64,000 bases of DNA from Bilabrum cf. latius. Taxonomy: Eukaryota > Bigyra: Bicosoecida > Bigyra > Bicosoecida. Below, piece after piece: positions 10,680 through 22,239 of this stretch. The notes under the pieces were generated by a model, which worked only from the letters and a program-made list of their open reading frames with translations, searched no databases and had not been told where the DNA came from. Each line of letters begins with the position of its first letter. Within the stretch, counting starts at the first letter, position 1. The position numbers were made by a program, and so were the translations under genes. The stretch is from the NCBI GenBank assembly GCA_965178125.1, contig OZ237737.1, positions 496,001-560,000 on the forward strand. Reading direction: 5' to 3'.

Positions 10680-12653
10680 TTACCCGTTCGCCGCTTCGCC
10701 TGGCGCGGAACTCGAATTCCCAGTTCCAGAATCCCTACTGCCTGCTGCTGCCAACGCACCGCCGGCCCCCGCAGCAGCACCTCCCTGCCCGGGAGCAGCC
10801 CCAGCACCGGCTTCTCCCGAGACTGCGGCAGCGGCGCTTGAAGCCCTCTGATTTCCATCCTACCCCCCTGCTCCGTTCGCATCCTCCCCGGAACCGCCCG
10901 ACCCCAAGCCAGCACCCCCACTGTCTGACTGCTCTGCGCTGCCGTGCGATGCACCCTGCTGCTCCACCCCAACGCCGCCCCCGGAACCTCCGTTGTCGGT
11001 ACCAGGGGCCTGCCTCTCCCCGTCAGCACCCGCCTAATCACCCCCCTGCGCTGCTTCCTGCGCCTGAGCCTGCCCCTGCGCCTGCGCCCGCTCCCGCGCC
11101 CGAGCCTGCCCCTGAGCCTGCGCCCGCAAGTGGTCAGCAAGGCCGCCGCCGCCCGCTTCCTGCGGCCCGAAGGCTGCGTGCACGTCTGCGTCCATGACGC
11201 GGCCCCTTTCCCCGTTCGCCTACGCGGGGTCTCCGCCGCATAGGGAATACACCAGTCCCCCGCAGGCATCGATTCCATTGGATCCGAAGCCATCCGCCCA
11301 CGCAATCCAGAGGTAGGCAAGGGCCAAAGAGGCGCCCACGAGGAGCACTGCGGTTGCGATTCCGAATCCGCCCACTGTGCGCGCGTCCCTCAGCAGCACC
11401 TCCCTGAGCTCTCTGCGGTCGTCGTTGTACGTTCTCCGCTGCGACAAGGTCAGGTCGTCCCAGATGTCCCGCGTCAGTCGGCTGCGACGGGGGTGGGATA
11501 CGGGGGGTGGAATACGGAGGGGGTGGGACACGGGGGGGGAGGGGGCGGTGGGGCGGTGCGATTTCTTCGAGACGCGCGCAAGTACAGGCACAGGAGAGAA
11601 ATAAGGGTGGGGGGCTGCCAACCACCAGCTGATGGAGGCGTGCTGCCCTCAGAGCTTGTGGGTGGGGAGCGGTCCCGAGCCAACAAACTCACTTGACTGC
11701 CGCGCGGGATCGAATCCCATTGAGCGCCCAGGACGCTCCAATCAGCAACATCACGCCGGCCACCAGAGCCAGCAACGCGGACGCAAGAGCAAGCCACGGC
11801 CTGTGCAATCTTGCCCCCAGCAGGACTGCCGGCGCGACGACGAGCGCCACCACGGCCGATGCCGGGAACGCTGCTCTAGACGCCACTGTCGATGCAACTG
11901 ACGTGTCATCCCTGAAGCAATAATCGTTTATTACACACATGACGGGCACACCCGTCAGGATCATCCCAAGCGCAAGCGCTGCCAGGAGAACTGCAGTGCG
12001 CCTGGCGCACACGCCGTAGGAGAAGAGAGCGAGCGTGACGGCGTCGCCCTCTGCCTCCTTGCTCGTCTCCTCTTGCTTTGCCCGGCCGTGTACCAGGCGT
12101 ATGGCGCCTGGTACATTAGGATCTGGCTCTGATCGAACGGCAGGGGCAAGCGGCCCAAGCCCCAGCCTGGCAAGCCGCCGTGAGAGCAGCAAAGAAGGCA
12201 CCCGGTCGAGAGCAGAGGGCGGCGGTAGCGAGCCCTGCAGAATCGTTGCCGTGTTCGGGCCGTCCCATAGCTCTTCCAGAGGTACTGTGCTGAACTCATG
12301 ACCCTGTCCATCTGTTCGTCTGGATGGGCCTACTCTCAATGCTCGTCTCCAAGGCTCCTGCGGACCGCCGGAAGGTTGCAGCTCACCCGGCTAGGCGCTA
12401 TCGTTTTGCTGAATAGACGTGGGCGGTTGCCCTGATCCTACTAGTCCAGATGATGGCGCCTGTGTTGAATCTTGCTACCCCGCTTCCGCCTAGGCAGGTT
12501 GCTACCCTGTACCTGCAAATAATCGGTGCAACGGTCTGAAACAGCTAATCGGAACATTTAGAAGTATGCACCGATTTCAGAGAATCAAAACAGACATGCT
12601 GTCACAACTTAATCACTATTCAACTCACTACCTCCTATCTGAGGGGCTGACAT
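10680..12653 (-). CDS. Four-transmembrane protein with Gln/Gly-rich termini (unknown)
   Basis: Three exons (complements of 12629-12653, 11693-12512 and 10680-11481) give 548 aa. Introns are 116 and 211 nt with gtgag donors and gcag acceptors; phases 1 and 2 join perfectly and the total is an exact codon multiple. Predicted helices lie at about residues 181-203, 224-244, 247-271 and 318-343. The N-terminus is Gln/Pro/Ser-rich and the C-terminus Gln/Ala/Gly-rich with an AQAQGQ repeat, so both ends are probably on the same side of the membrane. Seven in-frame TAGs (complements of 12502, 12490, 12475, 12391, 11220, 11034 and 10860); several are next to CAA in Gln-rich text (TAG-CAA twice). It ends in TAA, which shows TAA is still a stop here. 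No family recognised. Divergent from NECAP at 106 bases. Confidence 0.72.
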
Positions 12654-12759
12654 CAAGCACAAGGCGATAAATTGTCCCTCACCGCGCAGTTGCTGTTTGC
12701 ATTTAAACATATCGTTACATACAAATATACCATACTTTCTGAAGACACTATCGATCGCT
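12654..12759. promoter_or_regulatory. Short divergent promoter region
   Basis: 106 bases between the start codons of the four-helix membrane protein (-) and NECAP (+). It is AT-rich relative to its surroundings and must serve as promoter and 5' UTR for both. Confidence 0.5.
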
Positions 12760-13671
12760 ATGGCTGGCGCGTCTGATGAGCCAGAAATCATTCGAGTGAC
12801 AATTAATAAATCATTTGTGTACAAGCTTCCGGTGCGCCCGTCTGCTGAGGGCCACAAAGCCAAAGAATGGCGGGACCAAGTCTGGGCTGGTCGCACTCAA
12901 TTCGTTCGAAGAGGCGATGAAGCTGCTATTCGACTTTCCAACCCATCCACCGGAAAAGTGTTTGCTGTAGCTCCTGTCCGAATCGGAGGGCCTCCTGTCC
13001 TTGAAAAAGGTGAGCAATGTCGAAGTATGCCAAGATATCCCAAGTTGCAGTAATGTCGAAGTATGCGTAGTCGGATTGCAACAAATTTGCGGCCATAATC
13101 TCTTTGCAATCCCCGCGCCCTCGCAGTGTCGGACAGTAGCAGATACTTTGTACTGCGCGTGGAAAACGCGAAGGGAAAGCATGCATTCATTGGGTTGGCG
13201 ATGAGCCAGCGAAGCGATGCCTTTGACCTGCAAATTGCTTTGTCGGAATTCGAGGAGGAGCGGAAGCTGGAGACTGAACCGGTCAAAATTGATTACGGAC
13301 CGAAGCAAAAACTCCAGTTGGACGAAGGTGAAACGATTGCAATCGATCTCACTGGCCTGGGCGGCGGCGGATCCTCGTCGGGCAAGCCTGCATCGAGCAG
13401 CGGCGCTGCCTCGGGGGGTGCGGCCGGCGATGACGAGGAGGACCTCTTTGGTCTGCCCCCTCCACCCAAAGCCGGAGCTGGAGCATCACGGAGTGGCGGT
13501 GACGGTGATGCCGACGACTTGCTTGCCTTGGGTGCCGCTCCGCCAAAATCGTCCGGGAGGCGAAAACGAGGGGGAGGTGGTGGTGGTGGATCGGGCTCGT
13601 CGGCAGCTGCACCAGTGCCTGCACCGGCACCTGCGGCAGGAGGCGAGGACGACTGGGTATCGTTTGATTGA
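12760..13671 (+). CDS. NECAP, clathrin adaptor-associated protein
   Basis: Two exons, 12760-13009 and 13127-13671 (117-nt GT-AG intron, phase 1), give 264 aa. The PH-like NECAP domain (DUF1681) is evident: WRDQVWAGRTQFVRRGDEA, then across the splice VSDSSRYFVLRVENAKGKHAF and GLAMSQRSDAFDLQIALSEFE. The tail is Gly/Pro/Ser-rich and ends DDWVSFD, a WxxF motif at residues 260-263. In known NECAPs this motif binds the AP-2 alpha or AP-1 gamma ear, so the protein should act in clathrin-mediated endocytosis. Ends in TGA; no in-frame TAG. Confidence 0.93.
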
Positions 13672-14373
13672 ATTACTGCAGCCATACGAGTCTTCTTCTT
13701 CTTGGTCCGAATGCTTGCTGAACCGTCTGTGCATGATGCCCTTTCCCGCAGTCACAAGCTGAGCTCGCTCGAATCATAATTGACTCAGTCCGTATCAGTA
13801 CCAAGTACACAGTACACAAGAAAGCTATAATCAGTCCGATAGACACATCTGGCATGTAGTAGAGGGGAGTAAGAGGAGCAGGCACGCTCCTCCCCGTCCT
13901 CCCCTAGTGCCAGCAGATCGTGCTGCGTTCTCGGCAACGCACGGAAGAGGACTGGATCGACCTGCCGCCTCACGAGCGCTTCTTTGCGCCACACATCAAG
14001 CTGAAAGAGTGCACCCCACCCAGGCTTCAAACCACTCGTCCAACCCCCCCGCGACCCCCTTCTCCCGTCGACCCTCCAGTTGGCCAAAATGATTGGCCCG
14101 ACACAAAATTCTTGGGGAGCTAATGCGTGCACTGAAGCCTTGCAGGCGCGGTTGTCCGCAGCTCTGCATATCTTCAGCGACGCAGATCCATTGATCGTGC
14201 GCCACCCCACCTCGACCCAAACCACCACCTCACTTCCCCGCGCTCACCCACCACAGGCTCTGTGGCTACTTGCTCATAATTCAAGGGCAGGCGCGCAAGA
14301 CACGCAGCAGCCTACCCATGAGATCGAAACTCGTACGCGAGCCGAATCAGACTCTCTCCAGAGCCCCCATCAC
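13672..14373. other. Region between NECAP and Zn2Cys6 regulator, unresolved
   Basis: 702 bases with competing readings. On the minus strand a gtgagt donor (complement of 14372-14377) sits exactly at the end of the regulator's open frame. An acceptor near 14000 could add a short final exon ending RLMCGAKKRS. A separate minus-strand frame ending in TAA at 13673 encodes one hydrophobic helix (VSIGLIIAFLCTVYLVLI) and a basic tail. On the plus strand, 13917-14123 is open and includes RSRQRTEEDWIDLPPHERFF. These overlap and cannot all be real; none is supported enough to call. Confidence 0.3.
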
Positions 14374-17300
14374 TCACCGCATCTTCATCGTCAGCAGCCC
14401 AGCGATGGCTTCCGCCGTGCTGCTGGTGGCAGTAGCACCATCGCCTGCAACAGGCTGCCTTGCCGCTGCTAAAGCACCCAGGGCAAGCATCGCGTCGTGT
14501 TGGCCCCCAGATGTTGCTTGAGCTCCGAAGCCTGCAGACGCTCCAAACCCTGCAGACATTCCGGTTTGAGCCATGGCTCTTCCAAAGCCGACGGCGCCCT
14601 GCCCCCAGGATTGATACTGACCTGCGGTGGTGAACCGCGCGCCATTAAGCGCTGCAGTGCCGCACAGGTTGTCCTGACCGCCGGGTAGGATGGTGCCAGC
14701 AAGCGGGCGGTTGGCCTGCATCCCCTGGTGGCAATCCTGCCATATCGATTGCACCGGACCAGGGCCTGGGCCAACAAGGGACGATGGATGCAGTGTTCCT
14801 CCTGCTCCACCGTACTGGACTCCATGCAGACCGCGTCCAGGCAGGAAGTAGGGCTACTGGTGCTGCTGGTACTACTGGTGCTGCTGCAGCATCTGCTGCT
14901 ATTGCATGAGCTACTGTCTTCGGTATGCCAGCATGATCTCCGCGTCTTCCGCCTGCTGCTGCCTCTGAAGCATGGCTAGCTGTGTCCTCAGCCTAAGCTC
15001 TTGCTTGGCCCTCAGGCTAGCCGCCTCGAGGGCGCGCAGCCGGTGCAATTGCGCATGTGCCTGCGCCTGTACCTACGCTTGTGCATGCGCTTGTGCCTGT
15101 GCCTGCATCTATGCATGGGCTTGCGCCTGCAACGCAGCGGGCACCGACCCCATGGGCATTGACCCCATTGGCATCTAGAGCGCACCATCCGCCCAGCTGG
15201 GCCGGGTGTGCCCTCCTCGCCCAAAGGCATCGGCAGTTGCCATTCCCCCCGAACACGAGGCGGCTAGTGCGGCGAGCGGTGACGAGGAGGAAGGCCCGAG
15301 GCCGAGAGGTAGAAGAGGTCCAGCTGCATGTCGGGGCGACTCGTGCGCGGTCGCAGCAGAGGAAAAAGAGGCCAGCGCTAGCGTGCCTGAGTCGAGAGAC
15401 ACGGTTGGTGCAAGTGCCGCTGAATCCGGGAGCACGTACTGGGGCTGCTGCTCACCGTGCATCGATGCGGCCAGCACCTCCTCGGCGGCGTCCAGACGAG
15501 CACGCGCGAAATCTCGTGGCTCCTCACGGCGAGCGCGATCTGCACGACCGCCACTAGCAGCTCGGCGGCTGTCCAGGAGGATCGGATCATGCCGCGACGA
15601 TAGACGCAGGGAACCCAGCCCGAGAACTGTCGCCCGCCGCGGCTCGCCCGCGGTGAGGGAGTGGTGTGCCGCCGCGATCTCAGTGAGCTGCTGCTGCTGC
15701 TGCTGCTCCACGGGAGCACTGTCGACACCAGCCCCATGAATGCCTTTCCACCGCCCCATTGCTTTGTCGTAGTTGCGCTGGTACTCAACGTACATGTCAG
15801 ACACAGACGCCCCGGCCGGAAGGACGATCCGCACCACTGCCACGCACCCATCCGAGTGGTTGTCCAAGGCAACTGATCCAGGTTCGGCAGGGCCCCTTGC
15901 TCCCGTTTCGGCTGTTCCCTGAGATGCAGCCAGGCCGCTCAAGCCGTTGGTCATCTTCGCAGGCGACAGGGACGGCTCAGCAGCGTGTTCGTGCTTGCCG
16001 AGCGCTTTCTTTAGAGAGGCTGCCGCTGCGCGAGCGCGGCCCAGCCGCCTGTGCAGCTTGCTCGACGTCACGTACACGGGAAACTCCACGACTTCCTCCT
16101 TGTCACCGATGCTGGTGGCCAAGGCTCGCCTGCACAGGACTGCCAGCTGGAGGGCCCGCACGGTGGAGGGCGATGCAAGCCTGGGGCCGTAATGGGCATC
16201 GAGCGTGTTCTTTGCGGGCGATGATGATGATGATGCTGCTGCTGCTGCTAATGATGATGATGACGATGATGACGATGATGACGATGATGATGACGATGAC
16301 GATGATGCGGCGGCTGTGTCCTGCCCGGGTGCCTGCTTCTAATCCAGTGTTGGTGCCTGCTCTTGCGACTGCAGTCCAGCCTGCAGCTCCGTGCCGGCAC
16401 CAGCTCCCTGGTGCGGCGTCGAAAACCAAGTCTCCCACGTTGCCTCATTGCACATGATCGCGGTCTCCTCGCCGGTAGACGACCGAAGCGCGACCGTGAT
16501 GTGGCCCACCCACTCGGAGCCAGAAAGGAGGGCGCCGAGGGCGTTTTCCAGGCGAATGGCCAGCTGCTCCCCGCTGCTGGACGAATGCGCGGCGCCGCCG
16601 ACATCGGTTCCGCTGCCGTCTTCGTCGAGGCTCTGCTTGCTGCTGCTGCGGCTCCTCCTTACTGAAGATCGCTCGTGCCCTGTCCTTGTCCCTGCACTCG
16701 TGCTGGCACCATCCTGGCTGCGGTCCGAAGCCATCGCGTCGATGGCTCCACTCGTCACACTGAGGGTGCCCTCACCACCCCCGATGGTGGCGGCGTGGGT
16801 CGCACCAGCACCCGCGGTGGCGGTGCCTGGCTGGGAGCTGGCTGGAAGCGGGCTTGCCGGGGCGGGGGCTGGGGCTAGGGCTGGGGCAGGGGCGGGGCTC
16901 TTGCCGAATAGGTCGGCATGAATACCGGCACCTTCGGGTGGCTCGTATGACGAGTGATCGCCGCGCCCGGTTGCCTGTTTCTCCACGCCAGTCCTGCCGT
17001 CGGAGGCATGCTTGGCATCTAAATCCCCCCCTGCCCTCTGCTCGCTTTGCTGGGCCTCTTGCGCAAGAGGCGCCGAGGAGGAGGACGAAGACGGTGGAGC
17101 TTGTATCCCTGTCATGCCGGAACTGGCTGCCATCGAGAGCTGCTCCTCCACGACACAGGAGCACGCCGCCCCTAGGGCCCTCGCTGCGTGCATGCGGAGC
17201 GACAAGGGCAGGGGCGGCTGGCACCCATCCCGTATCTGCCCAGATCCTTGCGAAACGCTGGCAGCTGCAGCAAAAAATGCGTCTCGAATCGCCTTGACTG

Positions 17301-18634
17301 CCTGCGCCAGCTCCTGGGCGGTTCTCGCCTGCCACACGTCCGAGCCAGCGCGCCAGGAGGAAGGCTCGCCGAATGCCTCCCGATCGATTCCAGCGGGTGA
17401 CATGCACGCCTTCATGACCTGCTTGACGCTCCTCCAACTAGGAAGAGACTTGATCGTATTTGCTAGGCTTCGAAGCTTATCGAGGCTGTTGCTTGGTTGG
17501 ACATGGTCGGTCCGTTCCGAAACCGCTGGCAAAACCTGCTGGCTCTCTGCAGATGTATCAGCCAGGCCGCAACGGCCTACGCTCCTACCAATATTGGTTT
17601 TGCAAGCATTTTTATCACTGTTGCGCTGCACAGCTCCGGCTGGGTGCTGCTGCCGGGCCTCCAACGAGGCTCTCTTGCGCTTTGCTCCAATTGTCCCACC
17701 CGTGGTTTGCACCGTTCGCGCTTGCAACGTTGCGCCCGTCTGCACAATCGGGCCGACAGATTTGTTCTGCTGGGATCCACCAAGCAATAACGGTGGCTGG
17801 CCAAGGGTTGATCCAACATGCATGGTTTCAGAAGCAGGCCAGTTTGACATGGCGGAGCTTCCACTCTCCAAACCCGGGCCCGTTCTTGGCGAAGCAGTTA
17901 CAGAAGTTGTTCCAAATCCTAACCGTGGGGTCGTATAGCTGGATGGGCCGAAACTTATCGGGTCAGAGCTTGTAGTGCGTTGGTGCTGCGATGAGCAACC
18001 CGAACTGAAGCCATTGACTGGCGGCGATTGGGCACCTTGCGCACCGACGATCCCAGGCGTCTGCGTCTCAGACATCGAAAAACTGACTGGCCGGGCCGCC
18101 GAGCCCGATCCGACTATCCTGAATTTCGACGGCTGCGCTAGAACGGGCTCCGATGCATCTCTGCTCCCTCCAAACGTACCACTAGGAGGAAACTGAGACA
18201 CCGCATGCAAACTGTTCTGTGAGCCGATAGTCCCTGCCTGACCGTCCACTAGTTGCTTCTCTACCGCAGAAAGGGGGACATGAGACTTTGCTAGGGTTTT
18301 AGCAAGGGAAAGACCGGCTGCATTGCCTCTGCGCCTTCCATCTGGTAAGGTAAGGCACTCCAGACCGAGACGGGAGCATCTGGCGCACGGACGCTGCGGT
18401 CCGCACTTGCGCTGCGAAATTGAGATTGCGTAGGAAAGATGCAACTATGTGTAGCATCTCGCGGAGATGTAGCCGCTGAACGGGCGTCGCTTCGGCGGTC
18501 GCGCGGAGACAGCGGAGGGCGTCCATCGGTCCTGCACGCTGACCGCAGAATCAGTGGCGGAGTCATCTCACCTTGCATGATGCACAGTATACGCATGCTC
18601 GCTGCAGTGTTCTACCTTTTTGGCCCGAGGGCAT
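14374..18634 (-). CDS. Zn2Cys6 (fungal-type) transcription factor with giant Gln/Ser-rich tail
   Basis: Two exons: complement of 18572-18634, then complement of 14374-18411, split by a 160-nt phase-0 intron that cuts the zinc cluster. Joined, they give 1366 aa with six Cys at residues 14, 17, 24, 30, 33 and 40, spacing C-x2-C-x6-C-x5-C-x2-C-x6-C. That is the canonical GAL4-type binuclear zinc cluster (second half CGPQRPCARCSRLGLEC). The rest is low-complexity: a Ser run at 16219-16307, QAQAHA repeats and Gln tracts, as in activation domains. Eight in-frame TAGs (complements of 16339, 15175, 15109, 15073, 14911, 14899, 14872 and 14854), six of them inside Gln-rich repeats. The start is the first ATG before the cluster; the frame is open further upstream. 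The end is either TGA 14374 or one more exon after the gtgagt donor overlapping it. Confidence 0.8.
16219..16307. repeat. TCA/TCG trinucleotide repeat (poly-Ser)
   Basis: A GAT/GAC-type trinucleotide run on the plus strand, read as TCA/TCG Ser codons on the minus strand inside the Zn2Cys6 regulator. It is interrupted by four GCA (Ala) codons and one TTA. Likely length-variable. Confidence 0.85.
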
Positions 18635-19068
18635 GCTTCCCGGGCGAAATCCCGGCAAGCCAGCGCGATGCTCGCCCCAACCCAAGTGTTGCACAAATTC
18701 CGCCGGCCGGCGAAGTGTCGCGGAACCTCCGGGTCGTGCGCGGCGCCAATTCCCGAATTTCGCTGCATCACCTGCAAATTGTGGCTGCGAAACTGCAGGC
18801 TCACTCCAAATTGTTTTGAAACGCACTTATTTTGGATCTCTTATACCGCGTACTACCTCCTGTAGCTGGGGCGGTATCAGCTAGCCTTCCGAGTAGGACT
18901 ACGTGCATTACAAGCAACACAATGTGGAACTGCGAAAGTGTCTGACTCGTTCTTCTGCAGTAGTCTGGCGGACGAGCTAATCTACCGCGTTCGCGTGTGG
19001 GGTGTGCAATCACGTCACTGCCATGGATGGAATCGACCCGAGACGTACACGATGTCCTTCCCCGGCAT
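18635..19068. other. Intergenic region upstream of Zn2Cys6 regulator
   Basis: 434 bases between the regulator's start and the eIF4G-like stop, both on the minus strand. The regulator frame stays open upstream to about 18826 without another ATG, so an extra upstream coding exon is possible. Otherwise nothing recognised. Confidence 0.4.
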
Positions 19069-21991
19069 TCAGCCGCTCGCGCCCCACAGGCCATCACTGG
19101 GCGAACCACCCATTCCGCTAGCCGCCGCGTCCACCATGGCCGCAGCCACCCGCTTGCCGAACGTGGAGCCGCACGCCGCCTTGGCTCCGTCATGAGCCCC
19201 AGCAGCCCCTTCAAGCGCGGCGAGGCTCCCTGGCCCGAAGGCGCCAAGCGCCACGGCATGCCCGAGGCACACGCCCAGCACCTTGGGAGCGCGGGGGGCG
19301 TCCATGCACACGTCCCGAAGCACGCTCAGCGCCAGCACGGCACCAGCCACGGCGTTGGCGGGTTTGACCACCCCCGCGCCAGCGTCGGCGGCCCCCACGC
19401 CAGCCAGGCAGGCCAGCATCTCCGCCGCCGGCTCGGCAAGGTCAGGGCCCCTCCGGCTCTCCATGAGTTCCACCAGAGTGCACGCTACTAGCTGCTGCTC
19501 GGCGGTGTCGCGGTCGGTAAGAAAGGCACCCTCGCCCCCCGCCGCCCCGTCCGCGCCAAGGTGGTCAAAGGCGGCCTCGTGCGCGCCCTCCCTGAGCTCC
19601 TTCCTGTACCTGCCACCGGTCGCCTCCCACTCCTCAAGCATACCCCGGCACTTGCGGCGGAACGTAGGCTTGTCCGGGCCCGCGCTCGCGCCTCCAGACG
19701 CAGCCGCGGCGCCCATTGCGGAACCGCTGCCGGCCCCGCCGGCCGATGCAGACGATGGCGCCGCGGCGGCGGCCGCGGTGGCGCTGGTTCCGCTCCCAGC
19801 ACCGGAGGAGGCCCCGAACGCCGCGGGTGCCGCCCCAGCACCCCCTGCCGCGCGCGACTGCGCAGGCGGCCGACTGCTAGAGAAGGCCCCTGGAGCGGTG
19901 GAGGCTCCGCCGCCCCCACCACCACCCCGACGGTTGCCCCCGGCCCAGTCACCGGGCCGCCTGACGTCCCTCGGGGGGGGCGCGCCCGGCGCCAGGCCCG
20001 GGGCCAGCTGTGCCCTGGCCGCCTGCGCCTTCTTGGCTGCCTTCCTGAGCTGTTCCCTCTTTCTCCTCTCCTTCTTGTCTCCGCCCATCTCCCACCCGTC
20101 CTGTTCCCCGAAGCCGTTGGCCGCGGCCAGGGCCTCCCTCCGGAGCATTTCCGCCATCTTCTCGTCGCTGCCCGCGATGAGCTCGATGTGGTCCTCCAGC
20201 TGCACCTCCCTGATGCTCTTGTTCGACTGAGCCACGGCGAACATGCCGGACTTGGGCTGCCAGTCCTCGGCGCGGGCCTCGGCCAGGGCCTGCAGCATGA
20301 ACTTGACCCTCATCTCGATGCCTCCCGACCGCTTGGCGATGCGGTGGCACACCGCCATGTACCTGTCCACGAGTTCCTTGCTCGCACCGTTCGAAGCACC
20401 GTCGAGCACCTGACCAGCGGAGCGGAGGACCCTCACCACGGACTCCAGCTTCTCCGTGTTCTCCCCTACTTCCTCGTCCACCTCTGCCTCGAAGTCGCGC
20501 CTCTTGCGCCACTGGACGGCGTGAGGGGCGTCCGACTCCTCCTCCTCGGGAGCGGGGCGCGCCGCCCCTAGGAAATCGAGGCAGCCGGCGACGGCACCGC
20601 CCGCCGCCTTGGTGGCCGCGATGACCCGCACCTTGGCAGCGTCCTCCTCCTTGCCGATGGATTCCCAGCCCTGCAGCAGATTGCACAGCACGCGGTGTGC
20701 GAGCTGCACGGGGACGATGCCCACGCGGGTCAGCTGACCGACGAGGGTCGCAGCGCCGAGGCGGCGCCTGCGGCGGGTCAGCTCGGCCACCTCCCTGTCG
20801 TCGGGGTCCTCGATGGCGGCTGCGCGGCGCCGCTCCTCGGCGTGGTTCCGCAATAGCTCACCCTGCAGCACGTCCAGCAGCTGCCATCGGAAGCTCCTGC
20901 GCGGGTCGAACCATTGCGCGGCGCCCATGTTTGCGGAACCTCCATCGTCCCCCTCCTCCTTGCCGGCTGCGAAGGGCTTGGCCGCCTCCTCGGTTGACTT
21001 GGCGATGCTGGAGAGCCCTGCATCGTCAGCTACGGGCATTGTTCCCTGGGCAGGGGGCCCGCACCTGCGGAACGCCTCCGGCTCGCCCCCGAGCTGCGCA
21101 CAGGCCACGTCGTAGGTGACGTCCTTGTTGGCATCGTCCCAGGGAGCCACACCCGCGAGGGGTCCCCTGCCCTGCTGGTGCAGCCTCAGCGCCAGCCTCG
21201 AGTACATCTCGGCGAAGTTGTCTGCGTCCGAGGCCTCGCCCACGATCATGAGGGCGATGTCTCTGACGGCGGTGACGCCCAGGGCCTGCGCGCCCACAGA
21301 GGCGGTGGCAAGGACGCGGTCCGAGATGGAGGTGATGTTGTCGGCGGTGAGCTTGTTGAGAGCTCCGATGGTCCTCCGGCGGTAGTTTTCCGCGGAGAGG
21401 GGGTCCTCAGTGACGGGGGCCGCGCCCCGCCAGTCCTTCGAGGCCCCGCCTGCGCCCGAGCCAGCCAGGGCCATGCCCGCGGCGCGGCCGTCAGCGCCAG
21501 GCCGTGCAGCGGCGGGCATTTCGCCAAACGCGCCGCCAGTTCCAGTGCGAGAGGACCGGGGAATCTGCGAGACACAATCAATAAATGGGAAGCACGGTCA
21601 GGAAACGATGGGTACAGACACAGCGCGGGCGTAGGGCAGTCCCTGAGCCACTCGGTCCAGATCCGCACAAGCACTCTCTGGTGCTCGGCAACACCCTCAC
21701 GTTCAGGAACTCCGCGGATCCGAAGCGCTTCTGAAGCTGTGCTAGCTCTACGTCATGGGCCCGGGCTCGAGATGCCTCCTCAAATTCTGCACGAAGGGCT
21801 TCCATGCGGGCCGCAAGAATCTGGCCAATGGTCTGGTGCCCAATCGCCGAAGCACCGCCGGCCGCAGCGCTGCTGGCAGCTGGGCTGGCCATGGGAGCAC
21901 TAGGAGATGCATCACCAGCGCGACCGATCGCGGCCTTAAAGCTTTGTCCTGGAATGAACGGCGGCGCGTCCACATTCAGCTGAGAAGACAT
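19069..21991 (-). CDS. eIF4G-like MIF4G-domain translation initiation factor
   Basis: Two exons, complements of 21701-21991 and 19069-21564 (136-nt phase-0 intron), give 928 aa. After an N-terminal region with a charged helix, the MIF4G domain starts at RRTIGALNKLTADNITSISD and carries GEASDADNFAEMYSRLALRL. It later shows a long acidic loop and the eIF4G-type third part (MAVCHRIAKRSGGIEMRVKF). A basic, Gly/Ala-rich linker leads to an MA3-like C-terminal domain from about 19660 downward. It should scaffold cap-dependent initiation by binding eIF4A, and probably eIF3. No obvious eIF4E-binding YxxxxLL motif was seen, so an eIF4G-related paralogue or isoform is possible. Ends in TGA; no in-frame TAG. 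Confidence 0.85.
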
Positions 21992-22239
21992 GTTTGTATC
22001 TTCAGTCTGGAATCTAGCGGTCAGTCAGACCCAAAATCGCACCTTCGCGCGAGTGACAAACGTATGAATACAAGATACAGACCTTGGCTGGCAGATCAAA
22101 GCGATACTGAGCTCGAGTCGCCGTGAATGGCCTTGCGGATGGCTTTCTGTCGTGCCCCGAGGGCGCCGCGCAGTTGAAACGGAACCTTTCAGAACCGGAA
22201 TAAAATTGAGACAGTGTGTGTCCGCATTCTTGCGGGCGC
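21992..22239. promoter_or_regulatory. Divergent spacer, eIF4G-like / deoxynucleoside kinase
   Basis: 248 bases between divergent start codons; must hold both promoters. No specific motif recognised. Confidence 0.45.

Noticed and set aside
13917-14123. Plus-strand small frame beginning IVLRSRQRTEEDWIDLPP
   Set aside because: Looks protein-like but has no start, no homology and overlaps two minus-strand candidates. Noted in the regional entry only.
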